A DNA stretch of 49,339 nucleotides from CAYXVF01 sp964468125 (GTDB lineage: Bacteria; Myxococcota; XYA12-FULL-58-9; CAYXVF01), in assembly GCA_964468125.1 (NCBI GenBank), contig CAYXVF010000044.1, positions 1-49,339 of the forward strand. The letters run 5' to 3'. The notes below the pieces were generated by a model. The model was not told the DNA's origin and did no database searches. It worked only from the letters and a program-made list of their open reading frames with translations. Positions 17,614-25,552 of the stretch are shown here, in pieces. How positions within the stretch are numbered: position 1 is the stretch's first letter; each line of letters starts with the position of its first letter. The position numbers and the translations under genes were made by a program.

Positions 17614-18903
17614 GTGGAGCAGCCCATCGTGGACCGAAGGCGCGGCCCGCGCGTCCAGTTTTGTACGGAGCTCGCAACGCCGAGCGGCGACTTCCTGGGC
17701 ACCGAGCTTTCGTCCGTTGGGGTGAAGGCGCTCAGTGATCGGCCAGTCGAAGTCGGCATGGTTTTGCCGATCGAGGCCAGATTCTTCACGGGGCGGGTGA
17801 CTCGAAAGACGACCGGAATTGTGCGGCGGGTGGAAGAGATCGAAACGGCTCCTGGATGGCGAAATATCGGGATCGAGATCGAGCTGTCCAAGCGTGACGT
17901 GTTTGCGCGCGCCGCGCGGCTCCGACTGGCCCGGTCTCACCTACGCTGGCCCCTTCGTCCCTGGGCGAGCGATGCTTCGCAAGTGGTGTCGCGACTCGTC
18001 AGCGAGCCGCTTCCCGAGGCGGTAGAGTACTTTGCGCGCGACTGGAGTGGGCCCCGGGATCGCTTCATCTGGTCTTGGGTACAGGAGGGCCTAGAGCTCG
18101 TTACGCTCAGCAGCGTCCCTGGGGACCTCAGACGCACCGTCGCGATCGCGAAGCAGCTCGGCGTGATGCTCAACGCCCTGATGGACGATGTCGCGGACAC
18201 ATCGCAGGACCAAGCGCTCCTCGAACGGTTGGTATCCCAGCTCTTGAGTCCCGGAACCGTGGTGGAAAACGAGGATGCGACGTTGCGCACCGCCCAGCGT
18301 CTTCGAGACCAGTTCTTTGAGGTTCTCCGTACCTTGCCGCGTTATCGAGAGTTTGAGCGCTTCTTGTTTTTCGACCTGCGCCAGATGGCCAACGCGATGC
18401 GCTATGCTCAGCTGGTCAATGGGCGCGTCGAGCACCTCAACCGCTCCGAGCAAGAACTCTATCAACACCACAACATGTTCATGATGGTCTGTGCGACCAT
18501 CGACCTGATGGCCTCACCGGACGTGGACCGGCGGGAAGTCGGGCTGATTCGTAGCGCTGCGACCAACGGTCAAATCATGGGCGCCATTGGCAACATGCTG
18601 ACGACTTGGCAACGCGAGCTTCGGCAGGGAGACTTCTCCAGCGCGGTCTTCAGTCTCGCGGTGGAACAGGAGGCGGTGACGATCGACGACCTGCGCGCGG
18701 TGGAACAGGGTGCACGGGCAGAGCACGTCGAAGACGCGATCATCGCGTCTGACGTGGAGCAGAAGCTCCTCGATACGTGGGGAGCCCGCCGAGAGCGAGT
18801 CCGTCACGTCGCTCCCCGGGTGCGAACCGTCGACTTTGAGCTCTATGACCTCGGACTGGAAATGCTCCTGGGGCTCTCGCTCGCTGCTTGGGGCCTGACG
18901 TGA
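17614..18903 (+). CDS. PilZ domain fused to a class I terpene-cyclase-like domain
   Basis: The protein has 429 residues. Residues 1-92 look like a PilZ c-di-GMP receptor: RRRGPR (8-13) stands for the RxxxR site and ELSSVG (31-36) for the D/NxSxxG site. Residues about 130-350 are helical and carry DDVAD (191-195), matching the metal-binding DDxxD of class I terpene synthases. NMLTTWQRE (327-335) matches the NSE motif (N/D)xxx(S/T)xxxE, 136 residues further on. That is the usual spacing, and the following LRQGD also fits. The normal pyrophosphate-sensor Arg position seems to be His (QHH, 284-286), and I see no C-terminal RY pair. GTG 17614 has AAAGGAG 6 nt upstream. Activity is unproven; it could be a c-di-GMP-switched prenyl binder. 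Confidence 0.7.
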   Translation: MEQPIVDRRRGPRVQFCTELATPSGDFLGTELSSVGVKALSDRPVEVGMVLPIEARFFTGRVTRKTTGIVRRVEEIETAPGWRNIGIEIELSKRDVFARAARLRLARSHLRWPLRPWASDASQVVSRLVSEPLPEAVEYFARDWSGPRDRFIWSWVQEGLELVTLSSVPGDLRRTVAIAKQLGVMLNALMDDVADTSQDQALLERLVSQLLSPGTVVENEDATLRTAQRLRDQFFEVLRTLPRYREFERFLFFDLRQMANAMRYAQLVNGRVEHLNRSEQELYQHHNMFMMVCATIDLMASPDVDRREVGLIRSAATNGQIMGAIGNMLTTWQRELRQGDFSSAVFSLAVEQEAVTIDDLRAVEQGARAEHVEDAIIASDVEQKLLDTWGARRERVRHVAPRVRTVDFELYDLGLEMLLGLSLAAWGLT

Positions 18904-18906
18904 GAA

Positions 18907-19317
18907 TCAGGCAGCGGCGCGAATCCACCGCAGCGCCGGCTCGTGTTTGTCGAAGCTCTTTACGGGGCGGCGTTGCCAGGCGGCAACGGTGGCCACCGCG
19001 AGATAGATCAGCGCGCGATTTGAGACGGCGGCGATGCGTCCAATCTTGGTCTCGTAGCGGCGGGAGAAGTTCACGTGTCGCAAGATTATGCTCTTGGTGT
19101 AGCGTCGGAGCTCGACCATATCGTGCAGCTGATGCACTCGGCCTTCCGCTTCGTCGGTTATTTCGCCCAGAAAGGCGAGATATTCGTCGACAATCGAGAG
19201 CGACGAATCGTCGAAAACGCCGCGCCATTCGACGGAGACGAATTTGTTCGAGAGCTTCACCACCCGAAGCGCGGCCTCGTCGGTCGCGAATTCACGAATC
19301 TCTAGAGGCTGCGTCAC
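18907..19317 (-). CDS. SpoIIAA-like (STAS-fold) protein
   Basis: This is a 136-residue protein. The pattern WRGVFDDSSLSIVDEYLAFL, then VHQLHDMVELRRYT, IGRIAAVSNRA and VKSFDKHEPALRWI, resembles the SpoIIAA-like family of small alpha/beta proteins, whose members are common near signalling genes. No enzymatic residues stand out. Its GTG start overlaps the stop of the upstream minus-strand gene (GTGA), so the two are coupled. It converges on the PilZ fusion gene with a 3-nt gap. The family call rests on pattern only. Confidence 0.55.
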   Translation of the reverse strand: MTQPLEIREFATDEAALRVVKLSNKFVSVEWRGVFDDSSLSIVDEYLAFLGEITDEAEGRVHQLHDMVELRRYTKSIILRHVNFSRRYETKIGRIAAVSNRALIYLAVATVAAWQRRPVKSFDKHEPALRWIRAAA

Positions 19318-19754
19318 GGTATCCCTCCGAGCGCGCGGTCGTCGTTCGCGTGATGTCCTGCGCGCAGGAGCTGGAACTCAGTGGTGGACAAGCATCGGAG
19401 GCTCGTGAACTGACGGAAAAGCGCAGGCTCTGCGCACAAGAAGAGCAAGTCACGATTTGCGGCTTGAACTGCGCTCATCCAACGAACGTCGTCCGGCGCG
19501 ACGCCGAGTCCGAGCTGCACCGCCATGAAATAGGACGAATCGGAAACTGTGAAATCGAGTGTGGTGCAGCAATTGAGTAGCTCGGAGTAGAGGTCGTAGT
19601 GTTCCTGGGCTCCGCACATCGCCCGATGCATGAATTCGGGAATATCGAGCGTGGAAATGCTCACGCCACACGGGTCCTGGAGGACCGACTCGAGGCAGCG
19701 CAGCTGCTCACCAGTCGGACTCGGAGAGGTGAACAACGGTGAAAGCAAATACAT
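19314..19754 (-). CDS. hypothetical protein
   Basis: This 146-residue protein starts MYLLSPLFTSPSPTGEQ if ATG 19754 is used. A GTG at 19829 would extend it by 25 residues but would overlap the divergent gene. It is rich in Leu and Cys (CCTTLDF, RCLSTTEF), with no signal peptide or recognised domain. It is coupled by overlap to the SpoIIAA-like gene downstream, so the two probably act together. Confidence 0.5.
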   Translation of the reverse strand: MYLLSPLFTSPSPTGEQLRCLESVLQDPCGVSISTLDIPEFMHRAMCGAQEHYDLYSELLNCCTTLDFTVSDSSYFMAVQLGLGVAPDDVRWMSAVQAANRDLLFLCAEPALFRQFTSLRCLSTTEFQLLRAGHHANDDRALGGIP

Positions 19755-19811
19755 ATTACCGATGATAGCGGACCTTTTGCTGGCCGCACGTAGAACTGAC
19801 TGTAGGCAAAG

Positions 19812-20243
19812 ATGCGATGCGTGCCCCACTCGACACTAGGGCTTCCCAAGTCTAGCGAACTTGTTAATCTATGCGTTGTCATCAGTGGGGGCAGGTGGGC
19901 TCGAGTGCGGACCGACTTGGAAACGGACGAGCTTCCGGACGAGGGGCTCGAATACGACGACGTACGCTACGCGGTAGACCTCGACGAGGACTACAATGCG
20001 ACCGGCTTCCTGCGCGTGGTCTCGCCGGCAAAAATTGCGGCCACAGTGGGGTACGTTACCGGCCACGGCCTGATGGCCAAGTTTCAACTTTCCGAGGACA
20101 ATCCCAGAGCGGTAATGCGAGGCGCAACGGTCTCCCTCATCGTCGAGGTGGAGCTCCACAAGACGACGCGCAAGCTCCGTGCCCGCGTCTATGTGTCGGG
20201 CGAGACGCCTGCCGACGTTTGGACCGAGCTCGCCTCTTGGTAG
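19812..20243 (+). CDS. hypothetical protein
   Basis: This product is up to 143 residues long and I do not recognise it. Its middle (ATGFLRVVSPAKIAATVGYV, AVMRGATVSLIVEVEL, KLRARVYVSGE) alternates hydrophobic and charged residues like a small beta-barrel. The first 40 residues look unconserved, and GTG 19905 is an equally possible start. It is divergent from the minus-strand pair and convergent with the symporter, which ends 5 nt away. Confidence 0.5.
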   Translation: MRCVPHSTLGLPKSSELVNLCVVISGGRWARVRTDLETDELPDEGLEYDDVRYAVDLDEDYNATGFLRVVSPAKIAATVGYVTGHGLMAKFQLSEDNPRAVMRGATVSLIVEVELHKTTRKLRARVYVSGETPADVWTELASW

Positions 20244-20247
20244 GGGC

Positions 20248-21984
20248 TCAGGCCGCCTTTTTCATCTGCTCGTCTTCGATCTTCATGCGACCGAAGTAGT
20301 CGTTCGCGAGCGTGCTCGTCTTGCCACTGAGGAGCAGGATTGCGAGCAGGTTAGGGATCGACATGAGCCCGAGGGCCACGTCGCCGTAGGCCCAGACCGT
20401 CTCGAGCGCGGTCATCGCGCCAACGCCAGAGAAAACGCAGAACACGACGCGATAAGGCGTCACCGCCTTGCTGCCGAAGAGATAGGTCGCGCACCGGTCG
20501 CCGTAGTAAGACCACGAGATCATCGTCGAGAGGCCAAAGAGAAACACGCAGAAGGTGACAATATAGTTGCCCCAGTCGCCCACGGGCTTCAGGCCCTCTT
20601 TGAAGCCGAGGGCGGTCAACGCAGAGCTGTTCATCAGCATCTTGCCGGAGATGTTGAAGCCTGTGAACGGTTGATTATCCTGCGGGTTTACCAGGATCCC
20701 ATTCTTGCGGTCGTATTGGATAGTGCCGTTGAATGGCTTTCCTTCCGCATCGAGGAGGACTGCCTCCTCCACGAGGGCGTCTGACGCGACGAACGCCACG
20801 TCTCCCTGCTTTCCATCCACGAACTCGATGATGAGCGGGGCGGCGTTCTTCGCGGCGAGCCGCTCGGCCTCCGCCATCGCCTTGCCGACCTTTTCGTATT
20901 CCGTCTCTTGGTCGCTGCGAACGTGCTCGGCGGGGACGAGTTTTGAGTGGTCGAGGGGATGAGACCCGTCGACCTTCGTGTCCCAGACCCCTGTAGACAC
21001 GATCACGAGGCCGGTCATCGTGCAGATGATTAGGGTGTCAATCAATGGCTCGAGGAGGGCGACGGCGCCCTCGCGGACCGGCTCGTCCGTGCGTGCGGCG
21101 GCGTGAGCAATAGGGGCGCTGCCTTGTCCCGCTTCGTTGCTGAACAGGCCACGCTTCACCCCCCATAGGAGGGTGACGCTCCAAACCCCCGCCACCGAGC
21201 CTCCGATCGAAGCCTCCGGGTTGAAGGCGCTCGTGACGATGGTGACGAAGGCGCCGGGCACTTCCGCTGCGTTGAAGAGGAGGACGGCGAGGGCGCCGGC
21301 GACATAGACGGCCGCCATGAGTGGAGCGAGGCGGCTGGTGACGCTGCCGATGCGTTGAATCCCGCCGAGGATGACCGCACCGACGAAGACCACGGCGATG
21401 AGCGCCACGATGGGGGCCTCGATGCCGAAGTCCGTACGTGCACTGACGGCGATGGTGTTCGCCTGGTTCATGTTGCCGCTGCAGAAAGAGGCGGCGATGC
21501 CGCAAAACGCGAAAAACGCCGCGAGCGGCTTCCATCGGGACCCGAGACCCTGCTCGATGTAGTACATCGGACCGCCGGCGACGTGGTGCTCTTCGTCGAA
21601 CTTGCGGTACTTGAGTGCCAGGGTGCACTCGCTGAACTTCACGGCCATGCCGAAAAACGCCGTGAGCCACATCCAAAACAGGGCGCCGGGGCCGCCGTAG
21701 TGGATGGCGGTGGCCACGCCGGCGATGTTGCCGATGCCGACGGTGGCGGAGAGGGCGGTGGTCAAGGCCTGAAAATGGTTGATGTCCCCCTCATCGTGCT
21801 CGTCGTCGTATTTGCCGCGGACGACTCGAAACGCGTGACCCAGGTGACGCAACTGGACAAAGGCGAGGCGGAGGGTGACGAAGAGCCCGGTGCCGAGGAG
21901 CACGACGACGAGCCAGGGCAGTTGGCTCGGAGTGCTCCAGATGATGCCGTTCAGGACGTCGGCGATCTGTTTGAAAATGTCCAT
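20248..21984 (-). CDS. sodium:alanine-type symporter (AGCS family) with large insertion
   Basis: AGCS carriers import alanine or glycine with sodium. Family hallmarks are visible: ALSATVGIGNIAGVATAI, GGPMYYIEQGLG, GGIQRIGSVTSRLAP and KRGLFSNEAGQGSAPIAHAA. The protein is 578 residues, about 100 longer than usual. The extra length is a hydrophilic insertion (about 334-448) between two membrane segments, with sequence such as FNGTIQYDRKNGILVNPQDN that looks like an independent beta-rich unit. After it the membrane domain continues normally (MISWSYYGDRCATYLFG). ATG 21984 starts MDIFKQIADVL. Confidence 0.88.
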   Translation of the reverse strand: MDIFKQIADVLNGIIWSTPSQLPWLVVVLLGTGLFVTLRLAFVQLRHLGHAFRVVRGKYDDEHDEGDINHFQALTTALSATVGIGNIAGVATAIHYGGPGALFWMWLTAFFGMAVKFSECTLALKYRKFDEEHHVAGGPMYYIEQGLGSRWKPLAAFFAFCGIAASFCSGNMNQANTIAVSARTDFGIEAPIVALIAVVFVGAVILGGIQRIGSVTSRLAPLMAAVYVAGALAVLLFNAAEVPGAFVTIVTSAFNPEASIGGSVAGVWSVTLLWGVKRGLFSNEAGQGSAPIAHAAARTDEPVREGAVALLEPLIDTLIICTMTGLVIVSTGVWDTKVDGSHPLDHSKLVPAEHVRSDQETEYEKVGKAMAEAERLAAKNAAPLIIEFVDGKQGDVAFVASDALVEEAVLLDAEGKPFNGTIQYDRKNGILVNPQDNQPFTGFNISGKMLMNSSALTALGFKEGLKPVGDWGNYIVTFCVFLFGLSTMISWSYYGDRCATYLFGSKAVTPYRVVFCVFSGVGAMTALETVWAYGDVALGLMSIPNLLAILLLSGKTSTLANDYFGRMKIEDEQMKKAA

Positions 21985-22072
21985 GGGTCGGTTCTGTTAT
22001 CGCGTGAAAACAGAAAAGTCACGCGCTCGCCTCACTGGGCCCGCCGCGGGCGAGAACAGCCGTTCTCCTTGG

Positions 22073-22382
22073 CTAGCCCACCGGCGTGGTCGTCTGAATC
22101 CTGGCGAGCACCGGCAGGTCGTGGCTGATGATCACGCTGTGCCAAGCGCTCAGCTCCACGCGCCGGTCGCCGACGGTCGTGAGCTTTTGGCCCTGTAGAA
22201 TCAGGCAGATTGTGGGTTCGTAGATCAAGGCCTCGAACTCTGTCGGCTTCGTTTGCACCAACACCCAAAAGCCCCGGTACCGCCTCGAGGGCGGGCTCGA
22301 CACTGTCGTTTGAGGCGAGCAGCTCATCGCTTTTGCGCCATTGCGCGATGACCGACGTCAGCTCCGCGACTGGCCTTCCCAT
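22073..22382 (-). pseudogene. AraC-family regulator, N-terminal remnant with frameshift
   Basis: Two minus-strand frames together give the start of an AraC_N (cupin-type) domain. MGRPVAELTSVIAQWR...LEAVPGL is in one frame (from 22382). The other frame gives FEALIYEPTICLILQGQK and SVIISHDLPVLARIQ. The join needs one frameshift near 22265, and the reading ends at a stop at 22073, right after the first half of the domain. No DNA-binding AraC helix pair follows. It is a dead fragment, downstream of nothing obvious. Confidence 0.65.
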
Positions 22383-22779
22383 GCGTTGACCCTAGCCGGT
22401 CTGCGCTCCGCCGCAACCTCTCTCGCTTTAGCTCTGTAGAATTGGGCAGGAAAGCGAGAGAAAGAGGCAGGCATTTTGGGGGCACCAGAGGGCAAGCTGA
22501 TCCTCCGTTCGCGGCCGCGCCCCGCGGGAGAAGCAGCAGCCTAGGAGCGAGCGGCGTCGCTCGGACTGACGTCACCTGGTGTGGATTCGCCCGCCTTCGA
22601 GCGGCACGCGCCGTCGGACCGTACCGCACACGAGTGATCCACGAGACTTGCCTAGGGGCTCACGCTGTGGATTCCTGCTTCCGCGGGAATGATCAGCAGC
22701 CGAAAAATCAGAACAGATTCAGCGAGGTAGTTGATAGACAGCCGTTCGTCCGTTTCACGCGAAAGGCACGACTCGGCGT
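22383..22779. other. non-coding stretch with decayed DNA
   Basis: I see no gene here. Open frames exist but show no recognisable protein. The only clear structure is the hairpin repeat at 22671-22690. The right end runs into the tandem repeats behind tRNA-Lys. Confidence 0.5.
22671..22690. repeat. dispersed hairpin repeat (ATTCC...GGAAT type)
   Basis: ATTCCTGC (22671-22678) pairs with GCGGGAAT (22683-22690) around a TTCC loop, with one G-T pair. This matches the widespread intergenic palindrome of the form ATTCCCGCNNNNGCGGGAAT (dRS3/REP-like) found in many proteobacteria. Only one copy is seen in this window. Confidence 0.55.
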
Positions 22780-23117
22780 CCTTCGCGGCGCTGCGCGCCA
22801 CGAATTCACGCAAAGGCACGTGTTCGTAACCCTCNNNNNNNNNNNNNNNNNNNNNNNNNNNNNNNNNNNNNNNNNNNNNNNNNNNNNNNNNNNNNNNNNN
22901 NNNNNNNNNNNNNNNNNNNNNNNNNNNNNNNNNNCGGAGACTCCGGAGGGTCGGTGGTCGCCATTTTGAATTGGTGGGCGGTCCGAGGCGTGCCTTCGCG
23001 GCGCTGCGCGCCACGAATTCACGCAAAGGCACGTGTTCGTAACCCTCCTGCGCTCCGCTTCGCGGAGACTCCGGAGGGTCGGTGGTCGCCATTTTGAATT
23101 GGTGGGCGGTCCGAGGC
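22780..23117. repeat. 128-bp tandem repeats carrying the tRNA-Lys tail
   Basis: Positions 22935-22989 are identical to 23063-23117, and 22780-22834 are identical to 22993-23047. The repeat period across resolved sequence is 128 bp. Each unit includes the last 18 nt of tRNA-Lys including CCA (22972-22989 repeats 23100-23117). It also holds a spacer that can fold: ACCCTCC (23042-23048) with GGAGGGT (23073-23079), around CTCCGC (23053-23058) with GCGGAG (23062-23067). The gap interrupts the array at the top of this hairpin in the next copy. The arrangement is like the rtT repeats behind E. coli tyrT. Confidence 0.85.
22835..22934. other. assembly gap (100 N)
   Basis: Exactly 100 unknown bases, a conventional placeholder. 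Because the flanks belong to a 128-bp tandem repeat, the real missing length should be 15 nt plus a multiple of 128. With no extra copy, the missing 15 nt would equal 23048-23062. Confidence 0.97.
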
Positions 23118-23175
23118 TCGAACTCGGGACCCACGGGTTAAAAGCCCGCTGCTCTACCAACTGAGCTAACCGCCC
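23100..23175 (-). tRNA. tRNA-Lys (anticodon TTT)
   Basis: On the minus strand the acceptor GGGCGGT (5' end at 23175) pairs with ACCGCCC, followed by A and an encoded CCA (3' end 23100). The anticodon arm is GCGGG-CTTTTAA-CCCGT, giving TTT. The T arm contains GAGTTCGAGCCTC. Its last 18 nt are repeated downstream in tandem. Confidence 0.96.
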
Positions 23176-23281
23176 GACCGATGGGAAGCGTGGTGTTACA
23201 CAATAAGGTCCAGGACCTCAAGCCTTGCTTCCGATCTGAAAACTCGACTTCCCCTTCGTCTCGATCCATGACCGTAGCGCC

Positions 23282-24175
23282 ATGAGTGAAAGCGATTTGA
23301 AGCGCGAAATCCTCGAGACGCGCAACCAGATGATCAAAACCGACAACCACGTCGCCAACCTTTCCCTGGACATCAAAGGGTTTGACAAGCGTTTTGACGC
23401 CCTCGAAAAACGAGCGCGAGTCGCCACCATCGGGGTGCACGTCATTGTAGCGCTCGTCATCGGTCTCGCCGCCTTCGCGATCACCCGGGCACAGAGCGCG
23501 TCGCTGCGCGGCACGATCGAAGAGCTCGAGGCGAAAGCGGCCCAGGCCGAATCGGACGCGAGCCAGCGGGTCGAGGCGATGCGTGTCCGAGTCACCCAGG
23601 TGGAGCAGGAAAAAGAGCGCCGCGCGACAGCGAGCGAGCTGGCGAACCAGATCATGAAGGACCTGCAGGCCGGCCGTGAAACGCGTGCCCTCGACGCGAT
23701 GACGAGTCTCGACATGGACGCTCTGAGTCCCCTCGAACGCAGCGCGGTGGAGGTCCCCTTTGGCGAAGCCAAGCGTGAAGCGGCGGAAGCCGCCTATCGA
23801 GCGGGCAAGCGCTACTCCGACGCGGGCCGCGACAGCGCGGCGATCAAGGAATTCACCCGGGGAGTCGCGCTCGACCCGAAGGGCCGCTACTCGGATCAGT
23901 CGCGCTACCTTCTGATCACCGCCCTGTGGCGCGAGGGCCGCTACGACCAGGTCGGGCCCCACATCGACGAGCTCGCCAAGACGCAAAAGGACCGCAACCT
24001 CGTCGATGAGCTCTCCTTCATTCGCGCCTCCGCGCTCGCCCACGGCGGCAAGAAGGCCGAAGCCAAGACCCTGTTCCAGAAGCTCTCGCGCTCGCGCTAC
24101 GCCACTGCCTCGAAAGCCTACATCACCGCGATCGACGCCGGGGGGGAGCTCCCAGCGGTGCCGGGCGCGGACTGA
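23282..24175 (+). CDS. single-pass membrane TPR protein
   Basis: This 297-residue protein has a charged N-terminal region (1-45) and one membrane segment (about 47-67, VATIGVHVIVALVIGLAAFA). A coiled coil rich in Glu/Ala/Gln follows (about 72-122), then a TPR-like helical domain (about 165-275, with AAYRAGKRYSDAGRDSAAIKE and SRYLLITALWREGRYDQV). It is likely an inner-membrane protein with its repeat domain in the periplasm, in the style of YbgF/CpoB, though no specific family is recognised. It is a single gene, divergent from tRNA-Lys. Confidence 0.7.
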   Translation: MSESDLKREILETRNQMIKTDNHVANLSLDIKGFDKRFDALEKRARVATIGVHVIVALVIGLAAFAITRAQSASLRGTIEELEAKAAQAESDASQRVEAMRVRVTQVEQEKERRATASELANQIMKDLQAGRETRALDAMTSLDMDALSPLERSAVEVPFGEAKREAAEAAYRAGKRYSDAGRDSAAIKEFTRGVALDPKGRYSDQSRYLLITALWREGRYDQVGPHIDELAKTQKDRNLVDELSFIRASALAHGGKKAEAKTLFQKLSRSRYATASKAYITAIDAGGELPAVPGAD

Positions 24176-24178
24176 GGC

Positions 24179-24203
24179 CGCCAGGTTTTGCCGGCGATTT
24201 TTT
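24179..24203 (+). terminator. putative intrinsic terminator
   Basis: Four nucleotides after the TPR gene stop, CGCC (24179-24182) can pair with GGCG (24193-24196), with a further G-C pair inside. Six T residues (24198-24203) follow. The stem is short, so this is a moderate call. Confidence 0.45.
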
Positions 24204-24301
24204 GAGCCAGATCAAGTCCACCCGAGTACGCGCAACTCCCCGGGACAACGACCGATACCCCTAACGTCCGGAAACGTTCGACTCGTCCGGAGGTTTTTAT
24301 A

Positions 24302-24547
24302 ATGAGTACGATTGGTAATCCGACCGGTTTTGCGTCCCTTCTAGGGCGTTTCGCCACGAATCCCAACACGAACACGGCTCGCACCCAGGGCGCGATGATG
24401 GGCGCCGCCGCGAACGTCAACGGGCAGAACAAGGACGCGCGTGACAAGGGTCGCGCAAGAGCCATGCGCCAAGTGGGAAACGCGTCCCGCAAGAAGCACG
24501 CAATCACCGACGCGCTTCAAAAACCCGCCCGCAAGGGCCGCGCCTGA
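24302..24547 (+). CDS. small basic hypothetical protein
   Basis: This 81-residue protein has a strong GGAGG (24289-24293) 8 nt before ATG 24302, which supports real translation. The N-terminal half is Asn/Thr/Ala/Gly-rich (NTNTARTQGAMMGAAANVNG) and the C-terminal half is strongly basic (RARAMRQVGNASRKKHA, PARKGRA). That composition suggests nucleic-acid binding. No family is recognised. Confidence 0.6.
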   Translation: MSTIGNPTGFASLLGRFATNPNTNTARTQGAMMGAAANVNGQNKDARDKGRARAMRQVGNASRKKHAITDALQKPARKGRA

Positions 24548-24605
24548 GCCCAGTCGAGCGCCGTCCTGGCACCGCGTCTCTCGACGCTGGCTCTGTCCGG
24601 AGCCC

Positions 24606-25448
24606 TTAGAGCATTCCGCGCTCGCTCAAGATCTCCCGCACGATTTCCGCGCATCGTGGATGCAGCGGCCCGTTGGTCGCGAGCATTCCCCTCGGCGTGT
24701 TCGTTTCGTCCTTGTTGTAGCGCAGGGGATCTCCCGCTCCGTCGGTGAAGATCCCACCCGCCGCCCGGAGAATCGCTTCGGGGGCGCAGGCGTCCCATTC
24801 GTGCGTGCGCGTCGACGTAGACACGTAGACGTCAGCGATTCCTCGCGCCACCCGCGATGCTTTGAGACCCACGCTGCCGCAGGGGATCTCCACGGAGGAG
24901 CCGAGCTCCCGCGCCACCCGGTCGACCGTCGAGCTGCGATGGGAGCGTGAGATGATCAGCCGGGCACGGGTCGGGTCTGACTGGGAACCGGGGGCAAGGG
25001 GAGTGCGCTCCGAGCCGCGCTCCATCATCGCGACCCCCGCCGCGCCCCAAAACAGCTCGTCTTCTGTCGGCTGGTAGACGACCCCCGCGCGTGCCTCGCC
25101 GTCGGTGGCCAAGCCGATCATCACGACGAACTCTCCGTTGCGCTTGATGAACTCCTGGGTGCCATCGAGCGGGTCGACGCACCAGAGGCGACGATGCTGC
25201 CGGCGCTGCTGCGAGTCCGGCGATTCCTCGGCGAGGATCCCGTCGTCGGGAAAGGCCTCGCGAAGGCCCTCGACGATCAGGGCATTGGCGTCCCGGTCGG
25301 CGCTGGTCACCGGATTGGACCGGTCTCCGTCCTTGTAGTCGATTTCCACGGAACCGGCGTAATGGTCCAAGATCACCGCACCGGCGCGACGCGCCAGTTG
25401 GGAAGCGATTTCGAGCTCTCGGGCGTAGGATTCGGGATACTGGCTCAT
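24606..25448 (-). CDS. cysQ: 3'(2'),5'-bisphosphate nucleotidase
   Basis: This is a lithium-sensitive, magnesium-dependent phosphatase of the inositol monophosphatase fold. It removes phosphoadenosine phosphate (PAP), the by-product of sulfate assimilation. The 280 residues carry metal-site motifs EE in LAEESPDS, DPLDGTQEF and EWDACAPEAILRAAGG. KDGDRSNPVTSADRDAN is the N-terminal signature. The CysQ subgroup is suggested by DGTQEFIKRNGEF. It is a single gene, divergent from the Mrp gene. Confidence 0.9.
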   Translation of the reverse strand: MSQYPESYARELEIASQLARRAGAVILDHYAGSVEIDYKDGDRSNPVTSADRDANALIVEGLREAFPDDGILAEESPDSQQRRQHRRLWCVDPLDGTQEFIKRNGEFVVMIGLATDGEARAGVVYQPTEDELFWGAAGVAMMERGSERTPLAPGSQSDPTRARLIISRSHRSSTVDRVARELGSSVEIPCGSVGLKASRVARGIADVYVSTSTRTHEWDACAPEAILRAAGGIFTDGAGDPLRYNKDETNTPRGMLATNGPLHPRCAEIVREILSERGML

Positions 25449-25552
25449 CGCAGCTTTCGGACCACATCTCGCGCTGGAATGCTAGCCCGTGAGATCGCGT
25501 TGACGTCGGGCCACTTCGTTCCCTATTCAGCGGTTCCGAGGAGTGGAGAAGA

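Noticed and set aside
16000..17940. Long minus-strand open frame opposite the symporter and PilZ genes
   Set aside because: Its sequence is Arg/His/Pro-rich without any domain, and the plus strand has clear SSS and PilZ motifs. It is an antisense shadow of high-GC coding DNA.
22780..23117. CRISPR array
   Set aside because: The repeats are 128 bp, identical and contiguous, contain tRNA sequence and have no unique spacers; no cas genes are present.
22972..23117. Prophage or island attachment sites at tRNA-Lys
   Set aside because: The two tRNA tails are only 128 bp apart with no integrase or cargo. The gap could hide more, but the identical flanks fit a tandem array better.
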